Below, piece after piece: positions 36,551 to 48,898 of a DNA stretch of 64,000 nucleotides; position 1 is the stretch's first letter, and each line of letters begins with the position of its first letter. The DNA is from Lentinus brumalis. Lineage: Eukaryota > Basidiomycota > Agaricomycetes > Polyporales > Polyporaceae. The position numbers were made by a program, and so were the translations under genes. The notes beneath the pieces were generated by a model that did no database searches, was not told the DNA's origin, and was given only the letters and a program-made list of their open reading frames with translations. The DNA lies in NCBI GenBank assembly GCA_001792895.1, contig MARA01000005.1:682001-746000 (forward strand). The letters are read 5' to 3'.

Positions 36551-37876
36551 TAGTGTTGGAGACAGAAGGGTGGACCGCCGATGCTTTTAATGCCTCAGAA
36601 AACCGCCCCCTCCGTATATGACGAAGGGCAGGCTGTCCCTTCCACGGCTTCTTCCCCACATACGTCCTGAAAGCGGTCCGAGCAGATGGCGGGAGGAATC
36701 CAGATCTACCATCGCAGATTACCGCCCTGTACCAGTGCACAGCAATGGCTCCCGGAACCACAAGATGGGTCGTCCACTAGCGAGGACGGGGCGGGAACGG
36801 GAAATGACCGTGCGCATTCCGCACAGCGTCGCCGGACAAACGGAGCACGTCGGCGATGAGCCCCCTTGACCGACCCCATGGCTGAGTATGGCAGCAGGGC
36901 GCGCCGACGCTTGTCGTGTATGCACCGCCCCGACATGTGATAGGTGCCGCCCTAGTATTCCAACGCGAACATCTCGGCATGGACAGAGATATATCTCTGG
37001 TTATCGAGGGTGGTACCTCCCATTACATAGTAGCATTTAGGGCCCAAACGATGCAAGGAAGGTGAAGTTCCCCTTCATACAACACACAACGACGTCCTGC
37101 CTGGAGTCGGTCAGGCATAGGCACGGTGGGGGCACAGCCTTCCACTTTAGCCGTAAGGGGTGCTTGGAAGGCAGGATGAAACGTTGTAAGGAACGTCGTC
37201 GACCGGAATTACGGCAGCCACCGACGAGGGCGAGGAAGGAAAGGAAAGACACTCACACGATGTCCTGTATTCCAAATTGGCAGCAGGTCGCTGGGGACGC
37301 ACGCCTGGTGCCAGTGCAGCATCACCGAAAGGATCCGAATGATTGTCAAGTCAGGCTGCACAAACAAGGTTTGCCAGTACATGTCAGTGCCGACCAGTAC
37401 TTCTGACGCGCACAATAGGGGCAGAGAGTCTAGACGAAGAAGACGGATAAGTTCTCAGTACGCCGGTGGGATGATGACATGGTAGCACCCAGACCAGTGG
37501 AAGCAAAGCCGCGGAGCTGCAGCACGCTGCATTACGAGGAAAGCCTAAGCGAGTTGCGCTGGTGCCACAATCATTTCCTGAGAGCTGGTTGCACAGCGAT
37601 CGCCAGGATATACGCCGCAGACATACTGGTCGTCCATCGGCTGCACGTCCGAACCGCCTGTCGGACCCGTTGTGTGATACCGGCGACATGTTGGCAGTAC
37701 CGTTGCCGGTGGTGTCTACCGCAAGACTTCTGCCATTGACGCGTGTCGCAGTATCAGCGACACCAGCAGCGGCGCGGTTCGCGGTCTTCACATGAACTTT
37801 TCGTGAGAAATTCATCGCGTGGGCATCAGAATGAAAACCGAAGGGCTTACACAGGCCGTGCCAAAGCACCACAACG
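36551..37876. other. Intergenic, no supported gene
   Basis: 1.3 kb between two minus-strand genes. Open frames exist on both strands but carry no motifs or consistent splicing. It should hold the promoter of the 34952-36479 gene and the 3' UTR of the dynactin gene. Confidence 0.45.
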
Positions 37877-39390
37877 TTACTCATAGCCTAACCTGCGCCG
37901 CTCTTCTCGGTCCTTTTCCAATTTATCAACCTCTTCTTCAGCTTCTCTGATCGTCTCGTCCCACGAGACGAAGAGCTCGGAGAGTGTGTCAACCTGCAAG
38001 GAGGTTGAGTGGCTTTCCTACCCATCATACCGTCTGCACTTACGTTGGTCGCATAATGATTCATGAGGAGCGCGATACGCTTCTCGAGCTCGGCGGCCAT
38101 CTTGAGATCCTCGTCGTGCGCTTTGTGTAATGTCTCCAATCTGGGCTGCAGCGCCTCGTAGTCGCCGAGCTTGCCCGCGCCGGTGACACCCTTGTCTTCC
38201 AATGCGCAGATCTCGCGTAGGTCGCGCTCAGCCGCGCGGATATCCGGCTCCATCTCGGCGAGGAACGCGTCTAGTTCGCTGGGAGACATGTTCTCGTACG
38301 TCGGCGGATTCGGGAGCGTTGCCGACAGCGCGAAGGCTGGGGTGAGCATGTGCGCATACTGCTCATCTATGGGAGGGATCTGTAAGCGGGAATCCTACGC
38401 CGGACCGCGCCAGATAGCAAATCGTATGTGAGATTGCACCTCGGACTTTTCGTTGAACCGTCCGCATACAGCCCGCTCTCGAGCTGATGAACAGTCCCAG
38501 TGCCCGTCGGTTATGTGCAGCGTTACTGGGTTACGTCAACTCGTTCATTTGCTGGAGAGCGGTAGACCCGATTGCCGGCTGTTGGGACCAATTCAGATGA
38601 GGGAGACAGGAAGGACCTTCTGTTCAATTTCGTATACACCTGCGGGGAGTAGTAGCATCCGACACGGACCTTACTACGTGCTGCTCGAGGCACGGCGACA
38701 GAATGGGTCCTCCTGATCATCTTTGGATCGTCTGAAACCTATTTCGGGGACATAGATAGCGCATATATGCAATTTTTCTACCGCAGTCAAGGCTTGACTT
38801 TCTGTCAGACTAGGGGAGGGTTTCCGAGCAAGTTACAGCGCAGTCGGGCACAAGGGCAATCACTGTACCCTAATCGAAGACCCTACAGTCCTCAGGCTGC
38901 ACGATAGCAATGATACAGAGCAGAAAGACGCCTCGTGTCTGCGGCACGTAGGAAAGAGGGTGTATACACGCGTCCAAGGAAAGAGTAATGACAGTACAGG
39001 ATACTCACATCGGTCCATGAATCGCTTCAACGCGTCGTTGCTCTGCGCAACGCTGTCCAGCTTCCTCTGCAGATCTTCCGCGCGGCGGACGAGGGTCTCG
39101 CCCTCTTTCAGTTTGTCGGCCTTCGACCCAGGTTTGGCCGCCTGCTCATCGTGCTTCGCGCCAAAAAGAAGCGTCTCGAGCCAACGCAGCCTCAGCTCGA
39201 GCGAAAGAGTCGGAGATATTGTAGGGGGCTTCGCTTCTGCCGGCTTCTGCTCGTCAGTGTCGTCCAGGTCGCTGAAAGAGTGCGGCGGATTGCTGCCGGA
39301 GTGTGGGGGCGGTGATGAGGGCGGGGTAGACGTCGATAGGACCCTATGCCGCTGGACGTCGCCCAGGAACACGCTCCCGATGGCTGTCAT
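37877..39390 (-). CDS. Dynactin p22/p24 subunit (DCTN3 family)
   Basis: Coiled-coil subunit of the dynactin shoulder, which supports dynein-driven transport. The start MTAIGSVFLGDVQRHR at 39390 is followed by a Pro/Ser linker. A helical region then matches the DCTN3 pattern: LRLRWLETLLFG, a long helix to SNDALKRFMDRYEQYAHMLT, a PPTYENMSPSELDAFLAEME segment, YEALQPRLETLHKAHDED, and the characteristic VDTLSELFVSWDETI near the C-terminus. It ends LEKDREERRRLGYE. Intron 38367-39008 (642 nt) is long; its removal joins the CGA-T half codon to AT-GAG. The family assignment is from pattern recognition of this poorly conserved subunit. It is divergent from NASP, with 207 bp between the ATGs. Confidence 0.75.
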
Positions 39391-39597
39391 TTCCGACGTT
39401 GTCAGTGTCGCGAGGTCGGGAGCTGTGAGCGACCGACGGGAGGGCGGGGTCGTAGACAATGGCGATGAGGACCGTGACAATGGCGGTGGAAGCCAAGCGC
39501 AGGTGTGGTATGGGCGCCTGAACGCGTCCCGCCACACGCTCGCCTTTCACTACGACCACGACCACGACCACGACATCCCCGAGCTCACCATCCAGAC
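39391..39597. promoter_or_regulatory. Compact divergent promoter dynactin / NASP
   Basis: Only 207 bp separate the two start codons. If both starts are right, the transcripts may overlap or share a core promoter. Confidence 0.45.
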
Positions 39598-41114
39598 ATG
39601 TCGTACGTCGAACGGCCTCTGCGGTGCCGCGCCCCCGACGCTGACAGTGCCCCGCATCACTCTAGGGAGACAGAGACGAAGCCCGCTGCCACGCCCGAGC
39701 AGCCTGAGGGTGCAATGTCACTCGAGGACACGATCGAACACGCGAAACGCGCCTTCGCGCTCCGGAAATACGAGCAGGCTGTGGAACACTACGCTTCTGC
39801 ACTAGAACTAGTGTGAGTGACACGGTTGCGGCGCGTCCGCCGCGCGTGCTGACCCCACTGCGCGACAGCACCCAGAAGCACGGGGAGAAGGCCCCCGAGA
39901 CGGCGGACTTGTACTTCGCGTATGGCAAGGCACTGTTGGAGAATGCGATCTCCCAGAGCGGTGTACTGGGGAAGCAGGATGCGGACGATTCATACGAGGA
40001 CGACAAAGGTATGTTGCGTCTGCTCTGCACACGGTGCCCACCCTCATGTTTGACGCGCGGTGGTTTGGAAGACGCAAACGCCAGTGGCGCGTTCCTCTCG
40101 TTCTCCGGAGATGCAGATGATGAACCCGTGGACCTCTTCGCGGAAGCACAGAAGGCGGTCGACGAGGCGAATGCAGCCCAGGCCGAGGAGGAGGAAGACG
40201 AAGACGAAGACGCAGAACCAGAGGACGACTTCAATGCCGCATGGGAGGTGCTCGATCTGGCGCGTGCCATTTATGAGAAGCAGCAAGACGAGTCGGACGA
40301 GGTCAAGCTCAAGCTCGCGGACGTGTTTATTGCTCTCGGAGATGTGTCCTTGGAGACAGGTACGATCGTCCTTTCCCATATGCGCGTAACTGCATGCCCA
40401 ACGCGTTCCGCAGAGAAATTCGACCAAGCCATCACGGACTATACGGCTGGTCTGGCGCTGAAGAACGAACTTCTTCCACTGTCCTCTCGCCAGATCGCAG
40501 AGGCGCACTACAAGCTGAGCATCGTGCTTGACCTCACCTCAGGGCGCCTTGGCGAGTCTATCACGCACGCGGAACGCGCTCTCGACAGCGTTGAGGCGCG
40601 TCTGGCCGAGCTGCGCACTGCTCTGAGTGGACAAGGGCTTGTCAAGCCTGAATCGTCTAAGACTGATGCAAAAGGCAAGGGCAAGGCTACCGGTCCCACA
40701 CTGCTTGGTGACGACGCTATCGTCCATATGACTAAGAGCCAGATGGAAGCGGAGGTGAAGGAGCTGCAGGGTCTCCGGGAAGATCTCGCCTTGAAGGTGC
40801 GCAGGTTGCTTCTTTGCTTACTGCATCCGCTCACCGCCCGTGATATGTGCATTCAGGTTGAGGAGCTGAAGACGTCGCCGAACGAGCCGGCGGAGTCTGC
40901 GCCGTCATTGGTGGCCAAGGAACTGGACCAGGAACTGAATACTTCGTCGGCCCCCGTCGTACAGGCGGTGAACGACCTCACCGGCCTTGTCAAGAAGAAG
41001 AAGAAGAACGCAGACGCAGACGCGACCAGTGTCACCACGAAGCGGAAGGCTGAGGACGAGTGCGAAGACGCACAGTCGGAAAAGAAGGCGAAGTTAGAAG
41101 AATCTTCCTCATAA
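39598..41114 (+). CDS. NASP/Hif1/Sim3-type histone chaperone
   Basis: Binds H3-H4 (and H1 in animals) for chromatin assembly. Exon 1 is only five bases (ATGTC, 39598-39602); a gtacgt...tctag intron of 63 nt joins it to 39666-39812, giving MSETETKPAATPEQPEGAMS. Further exons: 39869-40008, 40072-40359, 40414-40796 and 40857-41114. The SHNi-TPR signature is present: EHAKRAFALRKYEQAVEHYASAL, then an acidic insert (EEEEDEDEDAEPEDD) inside TPR2, then EKFDQAITDYTAGLALK and IAEAHYKLSIVLDL. A basic nuclear-localisation-like tail (KKKKKNAD, TKRKAEDE) follows. If the micro-exon is wrong, translation would start at the second ATG (39715) with little loss. Confidence 0.9.
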
Positions 41115-41272
41115 CACCCGCCACTCCATACGCATACGATACGAAGTACAGCCATTGTCATCTCGCACATATGTAGCCATATTCGCACATGCATTGTTTA
41201 GTCGTTTCATACACACTGCATTGTTTCTTTCCCCCGTGAACATCCCGTCATATGTCAACTTCCACTGTCAGC

Positions 41273-42831
41273 TCACAAGGGCACAGCCGATGCGTCGATT
41301 CTCCGGTGCTTGTACTGCTTCTTGCCTTCTCCCGTGCCGAACTCCCCAACTACGTGACCCTGTTCTCCCTGGCTTCTGAGCATGTACTTGTATGTGACGA
41401 GCCCGTCCAGGCCGACGGGCCCGCGTGCATGGATCCGCCCCGTGCTGATGCCGACCTCCGTCCCGAACCCGTACCTGAACCCGTCCGCGAAGCGCGTGCT
41501 CGCGTTCACGAACGTACCCGCAGAGTCGACCCCGCGGCAGAACGTCGAGGATGCGGCCTCGTCCTCGGTGACGATACAGTCGGTGTGGTGCGAAGAGTGC
41601 GCGTTGATGTGGCTGATCGCGGCGGACAGCGAGGGGACGGTGAGGACGGAGAGCGTCAGGCTCAGGTGTTCGGTGGTATACGATTCTGGGGTGGACGGCT
41701 CCACATGTGTGGAGAGGTTTGGGGGCGCGGGCGAGAGAGTCCGGAGGACCGCGAGCGAGGGTGGATCGCAGAGAAGCTTGACGTCTGCCGCGAGCAGTGC
41801 TTTTGCGACTTCCGGCCAGATCGTCGGAAGCACGCTTTCGTGCAGGATCAGGGTCTCCGCTGCGTTGCATGCTGCAGGATAGTCGATCTGGTGGTGACTG
41901 TCAGCAACGAAAGCCATGAGGAACCCTAGGATGCTGCGCGAACCTTAGAGTCGACGGCGACTCGGACGGCTTTCTTCGCGTCCGCAGAGGCGTCGATGTA
42001 GACGGAGCACAGGCCGTCGGCGTGCCCCATGACCGGGATGCGCGTGTTGTTTTGGATGTTGCGGACGAGGCTATTGCTCCCCCGAGGGATGACCAGGTCA
42101 ATGTACTGGTCGAGCTGAAGTAGTGCGGAGACCTCTGCTCGGGTTTGGATGGCTTGGATGTAGTTGGATGAGATCTGGGTTTTGGACAACGCGGTCTGAA
42201 TGGCCTTGGACAGGAGCTTCGTGGTCTCATTCGACTCCTTCCCTCCTTTGAGTATCGCCGCGTTGCCTACAGCAAGTACTTGTCAGTTCGATGTTGCGAG
42301 CTCTGCTGGAAGCTTGTCTCACCGGACTTGATAGCAAGCGAAGCGATGTTGACGACGACCTCAGGACGTGCTTCGAAAATTACGAGCAGCACCCCGATGG
42401 GACAAGACACGCGATACAGTTCCAGATCATCGTCCAGCTCCGATGCGTAGGATACGATGCCATTCGGGTCCGGGAGGTTTGCGACATCTGTGATGCCCTG
42501 GAGCATGGAGTCCCACTTGTCTCCTTTGTTAAGATCAAGGCGCTTCAAGAGGGAGCTCGACATCCGGCCGGCGTCGACCTCCTTCTGCGCAGCCTGTTAG
42601 TTGAAAATGCGGGTGAGTCAACGTACGACAAGCTGTAGAACGAGATATGACGAGCACCTCAAGATCTGCTCGATTTGCTTCGAGGATTGCATCCTTGTCC
42701 GCCTCGAGTTCTTTGCGTATCTCGCGCAAGGCCTTCACCTTTTCCGACGAGTCAATCAGCTGCGAGGCTTCGAAAGCAGCCTTTGCAGCCTTTGCGATGT
42801 CTGCAGCAGCACTTGTACTTTCCTGCGACAT
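41273..42831 (-). CDS. PRO2: Gamma-glutamyl phosphate reductase
   Basis: Second enzyme of proline synthesis; reduces gamma-glutamyl phosphate to glutamate semialdehyde with NADPH. It starts at 42831 (MSQESTSAAADIAKAAKAAF). Family blocks appear in order: EVDAGRMSSSLLKRLDL, CPIGVLLVIFEARPEV, GNAAILKGGKESNETTK, YIDLVIPRGSNSLVR, IPVMGHADGLCSVYID, the catalytic-Cys segment IDYPAACNAAETLILH, and FNAST-like/FRYGFGTEVGIST before the end GRIHARGPVGLDGL. Three introns have clean ends. It is tail-to-tail with NASP, with 158 bp between stop codons. Confidence 0.93.
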
Positions 42832-43771
42832 GAGAGGTAAGTTTGAGTTACAGCCTGCTTACAGGCCAACTACAGCCTACTTACTCGTATACTACTTCCA
42901 GTACTTACTAATAGTAATACCGAGTCAGTTCGACTCCGCTTACGTAACGCCATCTCAACAGGAAGCGCCAATAAGGCTGGTCGACCTGTACTCGTACTTA
43001 GCCTATGTATGTCTCCTCATTCTCCTCCTCCGGAGGTACCTTGGTAATCACTGGTGAGTACACGCCCTAGCCGTCTGTTCTATACTTACAAATATACCTT
43101 CAGATGGAGTCGCCAGGGAAGGTCTGTGCGGTCTCGGAGACTCTTCGACTGCCCAGCCTGACGAGATCGCGGACGTCATGCACGAGATCGTCGACGTCGA
43201 CATCCTGAGCAATAGATGACAGTCTTGCAACGCTTGGAAGGAATTGTTGCGCCTGCGACGATTCTGCGCTCGCGGTGCTGTCACTGCTGTGGCGTACTTA
43301 ATTTCTTCGCACCTGGCTCTTTCCTCGAGACCTGGGGAAATTGGTGCGCGTGCTGGAGCCTGAGGGTTCAAGTTGAGATGTCGAGGATTGAAGCTTGCCG
43401 TGAGTATGCTCATCCTCAACCAACAATAGCAGTAACGCTCTCAGCATCATCAGTATCGACAATCCGTGTCTCGAACGGTCCCAGCGCTACGCTCGTCGTG
43501 TTCGCGTCCTATAGTAGAGGAGCCGCCAGAGGAAAGTAACATTGTCAGCGCGAAGCATTCGCGTTTTCTGCACCTGTATTCTTGACATCGTATGGTAGCT
43601 CCTCTATGACTCACGAGTCTGAGATTCCAAGAATATGTGAATCAAAACCTTTCATTTGACCGTGCCGCGACGACTGCGCTCCTGCTTCATTTACGACGCC
43701 AGAGCTAGGTACTGTGTGAGTCAACGCACTCAACCTCAGGAAGAAAATCTCACGGTGAGCATTGATCTTGC
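42832..43771. other. Intergenic, no supported gene
   Basis: Promoter of the Pro2 gene and 3' flank of the F-box gene. One short plus-strand frame around 43104-43219 (VMHEIVDVDIL) looks mildly coding but has no partner exons that I can defend. Confidence 0.4.
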
Positions 43772-45092
43772 CTACGCTGCCTGGAGCGGTAGCATGCGTA
43801 CATGAACGAATGCCCTCGCATCAACCCGCTTTGCCAGCTTCGGCAGCTTGTTCTTGATGATCTCGCTCAGGCCCTCATGCACATGCGTATGCGCTGACCT
43901 GGCTGCTAGCGAGGCGTCCTCCTGCGAGAGGACAATCTGCATGGAAAACAACACCGTCTTCAGCCCTTGGAACCGCTTGTGCTCCAGGACCGCGTCCAGG
44001 ATCTCCATCCCATCCTCATAGAGGAAGCTATGAATATCCCGTCTGGGTGTCGGTGAGTGAGGGTACTGCTGGGACGCATATGTAAACGCGACCACGAGCG
44101 TATGCAGCGAGCACCGCAAGGCTTGCAGCATCCGCGCGATGCCCTGCCAGTCCGGGCATCCGTGTATGCTTGCGATGATGTCGATAGACAGGCAGGTGAG
44201 GCTCGTGAAGTCGGATAGAGATGAGAGCCTGTCTTATCATAATGTCAGTTTCAGGACATGGTTGCGAGCAAGGCAGACACTCACTCTCCACGTAGACTAA
44301 TCTCAGGTAGTCTACCGAGGCAGCGAACAGGTGCGTATAACTGGATATCACCGACCAGGGATCGGTGGTGGGATCGAATCCGTTGAAGACCTCGAGGTGA
44401 TGGATGGAGGATCGAGATGCGGTCTGGACAAGCCAGTCCATGAACTCACGAGCAGCGTCGTTCACGCCCTCCATCACGAAGTATAGCGTCTCTAGCCTGG
44501 GCCGGCTATTGGGACCCACTGCTGATACAGGGTGAGGATTAGACGAAACGGGCCACTGTGCGCCGTTGATCATAAGGCTAGACAACGCCGGAAGCGCGCT
44601 CAGCATCTGGCGCAACGCAGCGAATGACGGGAAAAAGCAGTCGAAAAGGTCCAGCTTGGAGAGCGATGGGAACTGGGAGAAGGCAGCGAAGGCCCCAGGG
44701 CGAGGTCGACACTGTGCCCAGTCCTCCCCTTGGAACCGCAGGGAGTGCATGTTGGGCAGTTGGCCAATGAAGTCGCGCAAGAACAACTGTCCGATCTGCT
44801 CCGCAGGTGGTATTGGTAACCACCTCCCCTCGCCGATGCCGCGGAGCTCGATGAACTCCATCGAGCGCACCGACGCGAGCCATGGCCGCATGTGTTCGGA
44901 GTGCAAGACGCGAGCGACCAGGAGGTCGTAGGACGACCTGGATGGGAAGTTGATCTCGCTGAACAAATGGTGGCGGCTTGCAGGGAGCCACCTGCTGCAC
45001 ACCAGAGCGCAGTTGAGTAGGGTTGGGATGTCTGGCCAGACGTGAGCAATGATGCAGTCCGTGGTCTCGCTAGGAAGTTCTGGGGTGGGCAT
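43772..45092 (-). CDS. F-box-like protein with leucine-rich C-terminus
   Basis: Starts MPTPELPSETTDCIIAHVWP at 45092, a typical Agaricomycete F-box opening (LPSE...I..H.....TLLNCALVCSRWLPASRHHLF). F-box domains bind Skp1 and recruit targets to SCF ubiquitin ligases. The remainder has irregular leucine-rich repeats (LPNMHSLRF, FPSLSKLDLFDC, LPALSSLMING, SRPRLETLYFV, IHHLEVFNGF). One intron near 44220-44290 joins the first exon to the C-terminal exon ending RMLPLQAA. This is one of the most expanded gene families in mushrooms, so the substrate cannot be guessed. Confidence 0.8.
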
Positions 45093-45525
45093 GATCTGCG
45101 AGGAGAGGTGGTGAGCTCAAACAGAAGGCCACAAAGAAAGCACAAGCACTCACGCCACTGTGGTACTGGAACTGACAGTAAGTAAGCAATGGGTAGGCGG
45201 TTGAGGACGGGACAGAGTCAAGGGAGGTGTTTTATGTGAGATTGAGATCCTAGACGTCGCCCGACCGGTTGTCCCGTCGTTGCGATGACCGATCGGTCAT
45301 GGTATCAGGGCGGTGCGAAGCACTGCCTCTAGGATCCGCGGCTGAACTGTGCAAACATGCATTGCGGTGACGCCGTTATCAAATCAGAGACATGGCAGCT
45401 CTCGATGGCTATGAAGCCACTCGAAATACCATCCCCCGTCTCCTAGATGAAAGGCGCCATAAACCAAGCTGTTGTAGCGGCTACAATGATCTGAATACAC
45501 GTCTAGTCAGTATAAGTAAGATAAG

Positions 45526-48500
45526 TTACCTCCCGCTCCGCATCAGGCTCGAGACCTCATCCAGCCTCCCCTCGACGATGGCTATATCACCCATCAACCG
45601 TCTGTACTTCCTCTCCATCCGTTCAAAGTCCTCATACGAGAATGTCTCATCGCCAAGCACCATGGTGCTCTTGTCCTCGTAAGGCTGCGCACGCGTCGGT
45701 CCCGGCTCCGTAGGAGAGGGTGAGACAGTCCGTTTACTATCCTCGCCCGATCGGAGGTTGTTGCTATTCCCGCTGCTCCCACTGCGCAGGAAATATGAAC
45801 CTGTCGGTGTCTGACTTCGACGGGAGAGGATGGACATTGCCGAACCCGGTCGCGGGGAGGGGCTTGGACTTGGAGGAATATCCGAGTCCAGATCTGAACT
45901 GATGTCTTCCATGAAGATCTCCTGGGTCAGCCCGGTGGCGCTAGTGCTCACTGCACCGGCCGCGGAACCCGACGCACGAGACGAGGCGGAGAGCAACGAC
46001 GCGCCGAGGGCACTCTCCGAATGCGACTGCGAGCCCTGTTCGTGGAAGGACACGCCGGCATCCCCGACGACGGCCACGGACCGATCGAAGCGGAGCTCCT
46101 TCAGAGTGCCGGAACGGTTCATCGAGACAAGCACGCGCGGCTTCCGTCCGCTCTCCAGCACCTTCTTGCGCGCACTCATCCCTACGCAGTCAACGAGCTG
46201 CTTCATGGCCTCGCGGTCGGAGACAGCGCGCCTCTGGACGGTACGTCGCACCGTGCTCGCGCGAGGTAGGGTCTGAAACGGCGTGAGGGCATTCGGCCGC
46301 ACGGGTGTCGCGAATGGGTAGCGCGAGCCAATGGGAGTGCTCTGAACGGTGTTTCCTTTGTTGGCAGGCAGCTGACCGAACGGCGTGGGCGGTACGAAAA
46401 GGTGCTGCAACGGCCGAGGCGTGCTGAGATTTGCGCGCTGCTGGGGACTAGGTGCTTTGCGTTCGTCGAACGCATCTATGGGAGGGCCCCAGGAGAAACC
46501 GATAAAAGCTGCGGTGGGCTGCTCGCGCAGTATGGATCGGGTAGAACCATGTGAAGGCGTAGCCTGTACAGCAGAGGCTCCACTATGCGGCGTGGAGCCG
46601 TCGGGGGCCGTCATCGGTGAAGACGACTGGAAGAATGCGGAGAAGGCGAAACCGCGCGACTGTGTCTCGTCCAAAGAATCCGACGCAGCCGGTGCTGCAG
46701 GCACTACTGGTGTGGCGTAGGTAAATTGAGGAACGTGCAAGTCCGTCGGTTTCTCCTCTGTATGAGTAGAATCAATAACAGTATTTGGAAGAAGATGAAT
46801 TGATCTCACTGTGGTGCAAGTCGGCAAAGCAGCCATGGGCGAAGAACGGATGGTCCATGAGCTCCTTAACGTTGTAGCGGCCCAAGCGCAGTTCCGCGCT
46901 CGTAAGCAGTCTACATGGCAACGCTTAGTCGAACTTAGGCAGGCCGACGAGTGAGCATCTTACCGACGTAAGAGATCTTGTAGCTCAGCAGACAAAGGGG
47001 CCGAAGCATTAAACTTGAGGCTCCTCTGTCGGTATCGGTCATATTATAGACATTCTGTGCGACAGGATGTGTACTTACGTGATGATCCATGATCCGGGCA
47101 TACGTATGTCGGATCTCCCTCGAGAAGAAGGGCGCGACGCCATACGCCATCTCGTAGACCATAGCGCCCATACTCCACCAGTCGGTCTCACGACCATAGC
47201 CTGTCGGTTTGTGCTTCCTTGCCGAAGCTTCGTCGTCGTCCATCTCGAGAGCAACCAGAGCTTCTTCATGCGCCTGAAGAATCTCCGGAGAGATATAGTC
47301 GCAAGTACCGCACGGCACAAGGCAGTGCTCAGATGGCACGATTTGACTACCATCTGGGGCAGCAGGGAGCAGAGGTGCGGCAGAGCCGAAGTCAATGAGA
47401 CGAATATGTGCGGTGCCCGTTATGACGAAGTTGTGCGGCTTGACATCGCTGCAAAAGAGCTCAGCGCAAGCGACCTCGCGGACTGCTAGACATACCGATG
47501 AACGAAACCTTGCGAGTGGCACCAGTGAATTGCGCTGACGACTTGCGGCAACCACCATCGCAAGTCCGCCTCTAGAAGCTTTCCGTCGTGCGGGCTTGAT
47601 TCCAACACGTCCCATAGTGTGCCGCCCTCGACGTAGTCCATTACCAAGTTGAGATGAGTGGGTGTTTGGAAAGCGCATAGGAGGTGTGGGGCCCAGTGTG
47701 AGTCAGTCTTGCGTGCTTGCAGCAGAATATCCCGCTCAATCTGCGGCGAACATTGCTGGGAACAGGAAGCGTGTCAAGACCCTTTTCGCGATTCGAACCA
47801 AGAGGAGTAGTGGCTGCAAGCTGCAGAGGGGGCTCTGCCATATGTACGGCCCATACGCGATAGTACTATATTTGGGCACCTGCTTTGCAAGATGTCCCGG
47901 TGCAGCATTGTTGAGACCAACTCATTGCCCTCCTTGGGCGAGATATACCGCATGACGGTACGGCAGGGACCCTGGTCCCTTCGACGAGAGGAAACACGTT
48001 CCAATAGGCGAAACGTCGCAGAGCGAGGCGACCCTTCGGTCAATATTTCTCTCAGGCCGGATTCCTCTGATATACATGTGGTATCCGCGCGTGGCGTATG
48101 TGCCTCGCTCGCCCAACTTACAGACGGGTAACTTGTCGCATCAAAGCCTTTACAACGTTCTTCTGCAAAGGAGCCCCCACGAAGTGCAGTGTTCTAATTC
48201 AGAGACAAGGCGTACCTCCCGTGTTCTCAGCGCAAATCTCTTCTCAGTTGACTTCCGGACATAGGGACAGCCGTCAACTTTACAAGTGACGACATCCACC
48301 TTAGAGCAGAATAATGCCTCCATGAGAGTACAAGAAAGAGCCATGGGAGAGTAACGCACCACGCCATACTGACCATACTCCAGCGTACCGACTAGATCCA
48401 GGTCTTGGTCTGTGAATCGGAGAGAGTCGATCTGGATCGTCTTAGCTGTGATGACCAGGATATCTAAGATACCCGAACATCAGAGCATGCATCACGAGCT

Positions 48501-48627
48501 CACCTGTCTTTCCAATCACCGTCTGCCCATGCATAAGCCGGTCGAGCACCAGTGCCTCAGCATCCTCTCCGTCTCCACCTATGAGGTCTTTCAGACGAGT
48601 CTTGCGCTTGTGCCATGATAGAGACAT
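45526..48627 (-). CDS. AGC-like Ser/Thr protein kinase with long C-terminal tail
   Basis: Starts MSLSWHKRKTRLKDLIGG at 48627. The kinase domain follows across several exons: glycine loop GTLEYGQYGVV, beta-3 strand EKRFALRTRE, IERDILLQA, hinge MDYVEGGTLWDVLE, catalytic loop VHRDVKPHNFVI, DFG in LIDFGSAAPL, activation segment CGTCDYISPEIL, then ETDWWSMGAMVYEMAYG and LRLGRYNVKELMDHPFF. The P+1 and WWSLG motifs point to the AGC group, closest in feel to MRCK/ROCK/citron kinases; subgroup not established. The beta-3 lysine position reads FALR, with Arg where Lys is expected. A 436-residue Ser/Pro-rich tail ends in a short coiled coil (YEDFERMERKYRRLMGDIAIVEGRLDEVSSLM). Intron 47756-48215 is 460 nt. 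Substrates unknown. Confidence 0.85.
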
Positions 48628-48898
48628 CCGAGCGTCATGAGGAGAACCAGTGAAAGATCTGTAGTATACAAGAAAGGCTGTGGAAAAGCACCGACGTGGT
48701 GGTCCAGAAGCAAGAGGCGTCGCGGTAAACCACGGCGTCGGCAAACGCGCAAACACGCGACGTACGCGACCATCAAGGACCATCACGTGTCCGCTTCGCG
48801 ACCCGTCGGCATTTCCCATGTGGTAACCTTTGTTTGAACCCCGCTCCTTTGTCGACTTCTTATAATTGCCTTCTCTTGTCTTCCACAGGCCTCGTTGG

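Noticed and set aside
37384..37884. 166-aa minus-strand frame adjoining the dynactin stop codon
   Set aside because: It starts at the end of the dynactin coding region in another frame and has no recognisable features.
44028..44300. Treating the F-box gene as one continuous 354-aa frame
   Set aside because: The frame's last part (ETDIMIRQALISIRLHEPH) is intron read-through. A gtgagt donor and downstream exon give a better protein ending at 43772.
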